A DNA stretch of 64,000 nt from the NCBI GenBank assembly GCA_030063045.1, contig JAQSEB010000032.1, forward strand, positions 1,178,001 to 1,242,000, read 5' to 3'. The translations under genes were made by a program, and so were the position numbers. Positions 56,056 through 64,000 of the stretch are shown here, piece by piece (within the stretch, counting starts at the first letter, position 1; each line of letters opens with the position of its first letter). Origin of the DNA: Pratylenchus scribneri. Its lineage: Eukaryota > Nematoda > Chromadorea > Rhabditida > Pratylenchidae. The notes beneath the pieces are model-generated. The model was not told where the DNA came from, ran no database searches, and saw only the letters and a list, made by a program, of their open reading frames with translations.

Positions 56056-59025
56056 ATGTTGTTTTCGCTTGCCGCCAATCCCACCATAATTCGTTTTGCA
56101 CTTTTCCTAATCATTGCAGCCACATTCCCATTGGCCATTTTGGGTTTGGAGGAGAATGCGGAATTGTTGGAGGTGGAAAAGGAAAGGCACAGTTTGGGAC
56201 GGCATCGACATGAGGAGGGGGATGCCGAAAATGGCCAAAAGGGATTGGCATTGGAATTTCCCGAACAATTGACCATTTCCATTGGTGGAAGTGGCAAAAT
56301 CCAATTTAAATACAGGTTTTTTCAATTGATTGAATGAAAATAAAGGAATTTTGGCAAATTAAAATGTTCAGTGGAAAATTGGAGGCCGAATTGAGATTGT
56401 CATTTTCCTACAATGGCACAATTCTCAAAGTTGAACCGGCGGAAATTTTGTTGCCCCGCGGCGAAAATTCCACTGCCGAATTGACGGCAACTGGATTGGA
56501 ATTGAGCAGTCGAACATTCATCGATTTGGCCAATTGCACTTTCGGCAATGGCACACAAAAATGCCCTTTTGAGTAAATTAATAAAAAATGAAGGCAAATT
56601 ATGCAAATTCTTTGACAGGAAAGAGGATGTTTTTGTGCGGGTTGTTGTAGTGAAAAGTCGGCTGATTTCGGTGTTGGTCATTGTCAGCGGGTGGATTTAC
56701 TTTTTGGCATGGAGCATTTCATTCTACCCACAAATTATATTGAATTGCCAACGAAAAAGGTTGGCAAAAATTTCGGGGCAATATTAGTGTATATTTTTGT
56801 AGAATAAAACTATTTGCGAATAAATAAAAGAGAATGGCCAAATTAGAACTATGACTAATATATTTAATAAAAGTTCCCGATTATTTCGGCTTTTTAAATC
56901 AAAGAAAAGTAGGGGACATTTTAGTACCACCATTTCATTTCATTATATAATAATACGGACATTTTTTTGTCCTTTGCTTCAATGAGAGAATAAACAATTT
57001 TTGCAAGTGAATACCATTCGAAAGCTCTAATTATCTTCTATTAATTAGGCTTTTTAAAATTTATTAAAGCTTTATAAAGAAAATTTGAATATCTTTGAGT
57101 GTAATATATTGGAATTTGTAGAGGAAAAACCGAATTTTATACAAATTATTTTAAGTTTTTAAAAAATTAGTTCAGCCACTTTTTAGAGGGCATTTAGAGC
57201 TTTCGAATGTCCTATCGCCTTCCTGAATTGGATATTGCCTCACTGAGCTATTGGGCAAAAATTATCTATTTGAAAGTTTCGCCTTTTAAGCAATTTACAA
57301 ACAGAAAATCATTTAAAGTCTCTCTCAAATTTCAATTATGCATTTTTAGTGTTGTTGGCTTGAATTTTGATTTCCTCGTGTTGAACATCATTGGCTTTGC
57401 CTGCTACACAATTTACAATGTTTTGCTCTATTTTGACGAAAATGTCCAGGACATTTACATTGCCCGGCATGGCCATCGAAGTCTAATCCCTGTCCTACTC
57501 AACGATGTTGTTTTCGCCTCCCATGCATTGTTGGCCTGCATCATAACCGGCTTTCAATGCTTCATTTATGAGGTTCCCTCCCCACTTCCCCTTCCTAATT
57601 CGATTGGGGACGAAATTTGGGCCATTGGATTTTAGCCCATTCCATTTTTAGGGTAAAAATGGCTTCAATTTTAGCCAAATTTAGTATCATTTTATAACTC
57701 TGATTTGAAAGAATGAATTTAGTTGATTTGATAGAAATTGGCAAAAGTTATTACCAAAAAGACTTAAATATAGGCCAAAATTGGAGAGTTTAATTTTTTG
57801 CCGAAACTTTCATTAATGTTTGATCAACCATTTTGATATAAAATTTTCTCCAAAAAGAGCATAATCCATTGGCATAAGAGTAAAAATAATTAAAGCTTGA
57901 ACTTGAACAATAGTCAAGAATTGCTAAATTCGAATACCTCTAATTCAATTAAGAAATGGGCACAAAATTCAATAAATTATATAATTCTATCAGCGTGGCA
58001 ATCAACGAATTTCGTATACTTGCCGTGCATGGGCCTCCGTATTGCTCTGCTTTTGCTTCCTCTCACTTTTTTTAACACTTTTGCATATCCTCAATTGGTT
58101 GGATTTTATCAACTATTTGGCCTATGGGAAAATGGCCGTAACATTGAGTAAATATTTTCCACAAGCCATCCTCAATTTCCGGCGAAAGAGCACGGTCTTT
58201 GGACAAAATGAGGAAATGAATATTTAATTATATTATTAGGTGGGTTGGAGCATTGGAAATGTTTTGTTGGACTTTTTTGGTGGCTCAATGGACATTTGCC
58301 AAATGATTTTGCAGGCAACAAACACAAATGATTGGAGTGCATTCACCGGAAATCCAGTCAAATTTGGCCTCGGCTTCGTTTCGGTAAATTCTCCCAACAA
58401 ATAGAATCGCTATTTCCATACATGGGTTGCTATTTTGACCATAATTCAATGAGGCATTAGTCAATTCGGGAAGGCGATATGCCATTTGAAAGCCATAAAT
58501 ATCCTCTAAAAAGTGGCTTTTCTGAATTTTTAGAAATCATAAAATATTTAGTGAAATTAGTGGCTTTTTCCATTCCCTCCAAAAATTGAGGTGATTGCAC
58601 TCAAAGACATGTAACTTTTCAAAACTTGGAATTCATAGAATGTATTAAGGCCAAATTATAGAGGGCATTTTAGGCTTTCGATTGGTATATCATTTTTCCA
58701 AATTGGTAGTTTTTTTGTTGAGTTTTGACCAAAAGAGTTTGGCCAATATTAAAAAGACGGTGTTTACTCCAAATTTATGCCCCAATTTTTGCAGATCATT
58801 TTCGACATTCTCTTCATGATCCAACATTACATCCTCTACCCACACAAAGTCTACACAGTTTGCCCTAAATTGCAATTTAATATTCAATTTGTCAATTTAT
58901 AGGAATTGAGCACATATGACCAAGTTTCGGATGAACGTGAGCCACCGCTTTCCCCGCCAACTCGAACAATTACTCTTCAAAATAATCAACGAAGCGATGA
59001 AACGGAACCGGTCGTTTTCCCTTGA
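56056..59025 (+). CDS. ctns-1: Cystinosin, lysosomal cystine/proton symporter
   Basis: This carrier moves cystine out of lysosomes together with protons. Eight exons (56056-56315, 56372-56572, 56619-56759, 57350-57572, 57994-58194, 58240-58383, 58795-58857, 58903-59025) join in phase to 451 residues. A signal peptide (FALFLIIAATFPLAILG) leads a luminal domain with several N-glycosylation sites (NGT, NST, NCT). Seven membrane segments follow, with both PQ-loop motifs: GWIYFLAWSISFYPQIILN and LSKYFPQAILNFRRKST. RKSVVGLNFDFLVLNIIGF and VGWSIGNVLLDFFGGSMDI are near-copies of the human protein. The C-terminal tail, longer than human, has TYDQV, a YxxPhi sorting signal placed like the human GYDQL lysosome signal. 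The arginine-rich loop before exon 5 (RGNQRISY) is typical. Two foldback copies lie in introns 3 and 6. The name follows the C. elegans ortholog. Confidence 0.96.
56963..57262. repeat. Foldback repeat family A in cystinosin intron 3
   Basis: The left arm reads GCTTCAATGAGAGAATAAAC, AATACCATTCGAAAGCTC. The right arm reads AGCCACTTTTTAGAGGGCAT, GAGCTTTCGAATGTCC, ATCGCCTTCCTGAATTGG, CACTGAGCTATTGG. Confidence 0.7.
58431..58736. repeat. Foldback repeat family A in cystinosin intron 6
   Basis: The left arm reads CCATAATTCAATGAGGCATT, GGAAGGCGATATGCCATTTG, AAAGCC, CCTCTAAAAAGTGGC. The right arm reads AGAGGGCATTTTAGGC, TTTCGATTGGTATATC, GAGTTTTGACCAAAAG. A full copy. Confidence 0.75.
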
Positions 59026-59657
59026 ATTAATGAATGAAGACGGAATAATATTTTGCTAATATTTTTGTTTTAAACATTTATTTTATATTTTAGTCAGGGC
59101 TTTCTTCCCTTTCCATCTTTGAATTTTAATATTTTCATTCATTAATAAAACAAATTCATAGAAATTCCCCTAAATTTTGTAAATTTCTAATTCCAATTCC
59201 AAAAATATTTATTTTCTTTTCCTTAGACTTTCATCAAATTTTCTTTCCGGTATTTGCCAAAATTTTAATTGACATTTTCAAACTTCGTAGGAATCCCCTT
59301 AATGTTGTTAAATATTAATTTTTCTTTGTAAATATTTTAATAATATTTCCCTTTTTTCTCCCATAGAATGCTCGCCTTTCATTACACATTTTTCCGGTTT
59401 TGCCACCTCTCTTTTATTTTCCTGTGTTTTCTTTTTTATATTCTCGTCTTGTTGAAATTCAAACATTTATTTAAAATTCGCTAGAAATAAAATTAAATAA
59501 ATTTATTTAAATAGAAATTTTGTAATGAATTATAATGATACCCAAAACCCAAATAATAAAAATTCAATAAATGTTCCTAGTTTCCTTGGCAACAATTCTC
59601 CCCACACCAATTTTATGCATTCATTTTGGCCAATATTTATTCCAATTTTAAGCCAAA
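59026..59657. other. Spacer between cystinosin and IFT20
   Basis: AT-rich. AATAAA at about 59145 and further words to 59490 may be polyadenylation signals for cystinosin. Both flanking genes are on the plus strand, 632 bases apart. That is too far for a typical tight nematode operon but does not rule one out. No gene is seen. Confidence 0.5.
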
Positions 59658-61477
59658 ATGGACAGAGAAGGAAGAGGAGGTGATTTGAGTGGCGAAAATC
59701 GTCGAGTGTTCATCGATGAACTCAATCAAATTCGATTGGTCGATCCGGGTGAGTTTTTTCATTCCCTCCTGGGACAGCACATTTGGTACCGCCATTTTAA
59801 CCTAGCCATTTATTTTGGTCATATCTCAACAAGGAAGTAATCATTAATCAACTCGGGAGAAAATCTAATTCGAAAACACTAAAAATTCTCTAATAAATTG
59901 GCTTAATAATTTTTGAAAATCTAAAATAACTTAAAATAATCAGGCTATCCCTCAAGAAATTCATGTTTATTACACTCAAAGACAAATAACTATTCTAAGA
60001 AAATGAATTTCATAACAATTTTATAGCCACTTTTTCGAGGAATTTTAGTGTTTTAAAATGGTATATCGCCTTCTAAAATTGGTTATCGCCTTGTTAAGAT
60101 ATGGGACAAAAATTAAATCGGGCATTCAATAGCATATTCCTCCACAATTCATATTCATTTACATTTCAGTCCAATTGGAATCATCCAACAAATTGGCCAC
60201 CCAAGGGAAACAATTCATTGGCCAATTCGAACAATTCCTCCAAACAATCCAAGAGGTCCGAGAATCCATTGAAAAGGTTGAATTCAAATTTGGAATAAAT
60301 TGAATTTTATTGATGGAAGATTGGCCGAATTGCGGATCGAGAACGGCTGAAAATGTTATCACTGCAAAATGAGCTGGAAAATCGGCGACGAAATGAATTC
60401 ACTGCTTCAGAAGAAGGGCAACAAATTCAAGTTTGTCAGGGAAAATTAAACTTAAACAAGCAAATAAAAAAGGATTTAATAACCATTTTTTACTCATCTA
60501 ATAAAGTACATTTTCTAATATTTGAAGTTTATTTCGGACTTTAATATTCCAATAACATTTTTTATTGCATTTTTCTATTGATAATATTATAGAGATCTAA
60601 TTTATTTTATTTAATATATCAGCAAATATAGAACTATATTTTCCCGACTTTTGGGACAACGGACTTCTTTTTTATAAAATACGGTAGTTGGAGAACAGAG
60701 AAAATGCCCTTTTAATTCAAGTAAGGAAGAGAGGGAGGGAAGGATGAATTTGCCCTTGAGGCATATAAGATAAGCTATGATCCTCCCTCCTTTCTCCGCA
60801 GTAAATAAGAAGAAGGGAGAGAATACGGTATCGCGTATCGCACGTGATTGAAATTGAATGGGGTACACGTACAGTAGCTATGAAATGAAACCGAGCATCT
60901 TATTAAAAGTTGGCCCATTCTTTTTTACATAACTCAACAAGGAAGTAACCAATTCGGGAAGGCGATATGCCATTCGAAAGCTCAAAAAGTCCTCTAAAAA
61001 GTGGCTATATTAATTTTTAGATATTTTTAAAAAAATTGAAAAAATAAGCGACATTCTAAAAATTAGAGGTTTTTTCATTCAAAGACATGTAAATATTTTA
61101 GAAAATTGAATTTTTTTCATTCAAAGTATGTAAATATTTTAGAAAATTGAATATCATCATTATTTTAGTGTCACTTTTTAGAGGACTTTTAGGTTTTATG
61201 AAGACAGATTGTCTTTACAAATTGGTTATTGCCTCGTTGAGTTATTTGACAAAATAATGGAAATTAGATGTTTTGATTTTGTTGGAAATTAAATTGTTTC
61301 TTCTCTGCCTTTCCTCCCTCCTTTATTTTGCTAAAATTTTAATTCCAACATTATTTTGCATAGATTTTAATCAATGAACGCCAAAAGGAATTGGAACGAC
61401 TTCGCGTGGAATTTCAAAGTTTGAAGGAAGTTGAGGCCCAACAAAATGAATATTCGGCAATGTGCAGGAAAATATAA
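59658..61477 (+). CDS. ift-20: Intraflagellar transport protein IFT20
   Basis: IFT20 is a small coiled-coil subunit of the IFT-B complex that carries membrane cargo from the Golgi to cilia; in nematodes it serves sensory neurons. Four exons (59658-59748, 60170-60276, 60320-60430, 61364-61477) join in phase to 140 residues; the human protein has 132. The N-terminal block FIDELNQIRLVDPG matches human FDELNKLRVLDPE. The middle is a helical FIGQFEQFLQTIQEVRESIE, like FVDKIGQFQKIVGGLIE. The end, INERQKELERLRVEFQSLKE and VEAQQNEYSAM, matches [27 protein letters not shown]. No other family has this order. Introns 1 and 3 each hold a foldback repeat. TTTTAAG six bases before the ATG could be a splice acceptor for a leader. 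Confidence 0.92.
59811..60110. repeat. Foldback repeat family A in IFT20 intron 1
   Basis: The left arm reads TTTTGGTCATATCTCAACAA, GGAAGTAATC. The right arm reads AGCCACTTTTTCGAGGA, AATGGTATATCGCCTTC, AAAATTGGTTATCGCCTTG, TTAAGATATGGGAC. Confidence 0.7.
60920..61255. repeat. Foldback repeat family A in IFT20 intron 3
   Basis: The left arm reads CATAACTCAACAAGGAAGTA, ACCAATTCGGGAAGGCGATA, TGCCATTCGAAAGCTC, CCTCTAAAAAGTGGC. The right arm reads GTCACTTTTTAGAGGAC, TTACAAATTGGTTATTGCC, TCGTTGAGTTATTTG. The centre contains an extra duplicated ATTCAAAG...TGTAAATATTTTAG block. A full copy. Confidence 0.75.
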
Positions 61478-61540
61478 TGATTAATGAATTATTATAATAT
61501 TATGAATGTATTTTTGGATACAATTTTATTTTTCTTCCAT

Positions 61541-61669
61541 TTATTTTCTCAACATTCCAAACATTTGTTCCAAATCTTCGCCCAACGAAATTGAATAGTT
61601 TCGAGTCCTCCTCCTAGCTGTCGCTTCCGCTATCGCCGGTGATTCCAACAATCCAGCAGTTTCATCTAC
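61541..61669 (-). CDS. Probable last exon of a minus-strand gene
   Basis: After a TTTAAG acceptor, the minus strand reads VDETAGLLESPAIAEATARR, then RTRNYSISLGEDLEQMFGML, RK and a stop at 61541-61543. The 42 residues look like a genuine hydrophilic C-terminus. The exon upstream of it is not found in the next 2.3 kb, which holds minisatellite A and AT-rich DNA, so the rest would lie beyond or be unrecognisable to me. It is tail to tail with IFT20, 63 bases away, which fits the compact gene ends seen elsewhere in the window. I recognise no family. Confidence 0.4.
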   Translation of the reverse strand, partial: VDETAGLLESPAIAEATARRRTRNYSISLGEDLEQMFGMLRK

Positions 61670-63209
61670 CTTAAATTAAAAAATTTTCTTAGCATTTTTA
61701 AACTTTTAGAGATATATCTAACGAAATGTTTCTAAAAGATAGGACAGTCAGGTTGATTTATTATTGATTTAAGACTATAGAATTAAAAAAAATATTGATG
61801 TAAAAAATTAAGGAAGTATATTAAATTATATTAAAAATGACTGAATTTTAAAATTTTGTTTCATAAAACCAATTTTATGGCTACATAGCTTGGCAATAGG
61901 GGATAATTGGGGCTTAGAATAATTCCGCCTGTTTTGTGTTTTCGCTTAGAATAATTCCGCCTGTTTTGTGTTTTAGCTTAGAATAATTCCACCTGTTTTG
62001 TGTTTTCGCTTAGAATAATTCCGCCTGTTTTGTGTTTTCGCTTAGAATAATTCCGCCTATAATTCCGCCTGTTTTGTGTTTTCGCTTAGAATAATTCCGC
62101 CTGTTTGTGTTTTCGCTTAGAATAATTCCGCCTGTTTTGTGTTTTCGCTTAGAATAATTCCGCCTGTTTGTGTTTTCGCTTAGAATAATTCCGCCTGTTT
62201 GTGTTTTCGCTTAGAATAATTCCGCCTGTTTGTGTTTTCGCTTAGAATAATTCCGCCTGTTTTGTGTTTTCGCTTAGAATAATTCCGCCTGTTTGTGTTT
62301 TCGCTTAGAATAATTCCGCCTGTTTTGTGTTTTCGCTTAGAATAATTCCGCCTGTTTGTGTTTTCGCTTAGAATAATTCCGCCTGTTTGTGTTTTCGCTT
62401 AGAATAATTCCGCCTGTTTTGTGTTTTCGCTTAGAATAATTCCGCCTGTTTTGTGTTTTCATAATTCCGCCTGTTTTGTGTTTTCGCTTAGAATAATTCC
62501 GCCTGTTTTGTGTTTTCGCTTAGAATAATTCCGCCTGTTTTGTGTTTTCGTTTAGATTAATTCTGCCTATTTCACGTAAATAAAATTTAAAGGGAAAAGC
62601 GGAGAAGGATTTTGTGGAATACGCAAATAGGAGGAAATAATGGTTGAGACTTTTGAGTATGGGATGGGTTATGGGAAGATCAAAGGGTGAAGGAGAAGCG
62701 AAAACGTGGTCGAAACTCTTGATTGGAAAATGTGCAAGTTAAATTTCAATTTGACTATTTTCAGATTTGAAAAAGTGATATTTTCAGTAATCATAATCAT
62801 AGTACCAATACCAAGCTATTGATGACTAATTCCAATTTAAACCCATATCATTATTTTGGCGATAAAATTTGCATGTAATTCTATGGATGGGAAGAAGAAG
62901 AATTTTGAGCTAACAGAAGGACCAAAAATGTGCGAATTACTGAATATATCGAAAGGGAAATAGGGGATTGTTGGGTGGATGGATGCAAATTCGTTTTTTT
63001 TTTTGGATTATTTTGCCACCAAGAATGATTCAAAAGTTATGAGAAAATGCCATAAATATTTTTTGTGGCAATAAATAATTCATTCAATTTTTACAATGGC
63101 GTTCCTTTTCTACATTTCACTAAAGGATAAATTAAATATAATTATAAGCCTAATAGAATAATATAATTAAAGTAATTTAGAATTTTTTTGCTTTATCGAA
63201 AATCTAATA
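61670..63209. other. Intergenic or intronic; mostly minisatellite
   Basis: Apart from minisatellite A array 3, it is AT-rich with no supportable gene. It may be an intron of the gene whose last exon lies at 61541-61669. Confidence 0.45.
61912..62565 (-). repeat. Minisatellite A, array 3
   Basis: About 20 copies of the unit AATTCCGCCTGTTTTGTGTT plus TTCGCTTAGAAT, in the same orientation as array 2 and opposite to array 1. The long (32) and short (31) forms alternate irregularly. Two junctions (near 62055 and 62460) have partly deleted units. Confidence 0.95.
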
Positions 63210-64000
63210 ATGAAAAGATTTGTTAAAAAAATTGTGCAACAAATTTTAAAATTATTTGGTCGGAATAAATTGGATACTAAAAGCCTCAATGCCATTTCGA
63301 AAAAGGAGGATATTTGCTATGAAAAAGTGCCAAAGTTTTTATTTGATTTAATGATGCAAGGACCAATACCGGACAGTGTGGAAAGTAAGAAAATATTAAA
63401 TGAAAGGAATGAAGCTAAAGCTAAAGTAAAGAAAGTAAAGATGATTTTTTACAAAAATACTTGTTAAATTATGATATTTTACAGGAATTCGAACAATCTA
63501 TGAAATCTTATTCGCTGCAGAAATATTGTTCAAGAATGATAACTTAAAAGAAGTGCACGATGATTATTATTCACAAATTTATACGCAAACTGAAATGCGT
63601 TTGACTGATGATGATTACACCTCAATGTTTGCACATTTTGATCACAAAGAGGCACGCGAATTAATTGCACAATGTAAAATGCATTTTGGCCATGATCAGA
63701 AAACTTACATTCAATTGAAACAATGGATACTCCTTGGTTCTTACTTTAGTTTACAAATGAGAATAATTATTTCAAAAAAACTGAAAATTTAGAATAATAA
63801 TTTAAGAATATAAAATTTGAATGAAAACTATTCATTCAGGAAGAAAGAAACAATGTCAATTACAATTACTAAAATTTTAGAAAACAGAAAATATATTCTT
63901 ATCGGAACAATTATTCTCTTTTTAATTTAAAAATTATTCGCATCTCTTTTACAATTATTTCAGCAACGTTGAAAAAGGAGAAGGAAGAATTCAACAAACA
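63210..64000 (+). CDS. Unrecognised helical protein, cut by the window end
   Basis: Three exons (63210-63384, 63485-63736, 63964 onwards) join in phase. The product begins MKRFVKKIVQQILKLFGRNK, a basic amphipathic helix. It continues KVPKFLFDLMMQGPIPDSVE, RIRTIYEILFAAEILFKNDN, and an acidic stretch TEMRLTDDDYTSMFAHFDHK, then ILLATLKKEKEEFNK at the window edge. It looks like a soluble, mostly helical protein; the start could attach to membranes or be a targeting sequence. I recognise no family, and the C-terminal part is missing. The DNA and codon use are more AT-rich than in the conserved genes of the window. Confidence 0.55.

Noticed and set aside
57207..57349. Extension of cystinosin exon 4 upstream to an open Met
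   Set aside because: The stretch is the right arm of a foldback repeat followed by a TTTTTAG acceptor; the homologous protein starts at the acceptor.

Overview
This is eukaryotic DNA, almost certainly from a nematode. Genes are split into many small exons by short GT-AG introns (often 45-60 bases, with T-rich ends and TTTCAG, TTTTAG or TTTAAG acceptors). The DNA is AT-rich and packed with short dispersed repeats. The recognisable proteins are animal proteins (PCTAIRE kinase, GnT-I, glucuronyl C5-epimerase, quiescin sulfhydryl oxidase, cystinosin, IFT20), and the glutathione peroxidase resembles the cytosolic Cys-type nematode enzymes. A tylenchid, possibly plant-parasitic, is a guess and not shown by the sequence.

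Layout. 1-9.2 kb: no convincing gene, but a large 31/32-bp minisatellite with higher-order structure. 9.8-11.4 kb (minus): an unrecognised membrane protein with a charged linker. 11.8-12.2 kb: an inverted-repeat element. 13.6-14.9 kb: a complete but dead mariner element. 16.5-22.3 kb (plus): a peptide-type GPCR whose introns hold several repeats and a second minisatellite. 22.6-23.3 kb (minus): Cys-type glutathione peroxidase. 25.9-30.0 kb (plus): PCTAIRE-type CDK with a hAT element at its first splice donor. 31.4-32.4 kb and 34.0-35.3 kb (plus): two unrecognised low-complexity proteins. 36.4-39.1 kb (plus): N-acetylglucosaminyltransferase I, convergent with D-glucuronyl C5-epimerase at 39.5-42.8 kb (minus). 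43.5-44.0 kb: second array of the first minisatellite, inverted. 47.4-52.0 kb (plus): quiescin sulfhydryl oxidase. 53.3-54.2 kb (plus): a probable secreted coiled-coil protein followed by a broken copy of its own 3' end. 56.1-59.0 kb (plus): cystinosin. 59.7-61.5 kb (plus): IFT20. 61.5 kb (minus): a probable last exon. 61.9-62.6 kb: third array of the first minisatellite. 63.2 kb to the end: an unrecognised gene cut by the window edge.

Functionally this is a mixed neighbourhood, but three genes (GnT-I, C5-epimerase, QSOX) act in the secretory pathway and cystinosin is lysosomal. For six genes (GPX, GnT-I, C5-epimerase, QSOX, cystinosin, IFT20) I assembled a complete exon chain from the sequence whose intron phases agree and whose length is close to the family. 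The kinase is complete except for uncertain exon joins at 27.4-27.8 kb.

The most notable non-genic feature is a family of about 290-bp foldback (MITE-like) repeats with about 16 copies, most of them inside introns of these genes. There are also two further dispersed repeat families and two minisatellites that share a short core.
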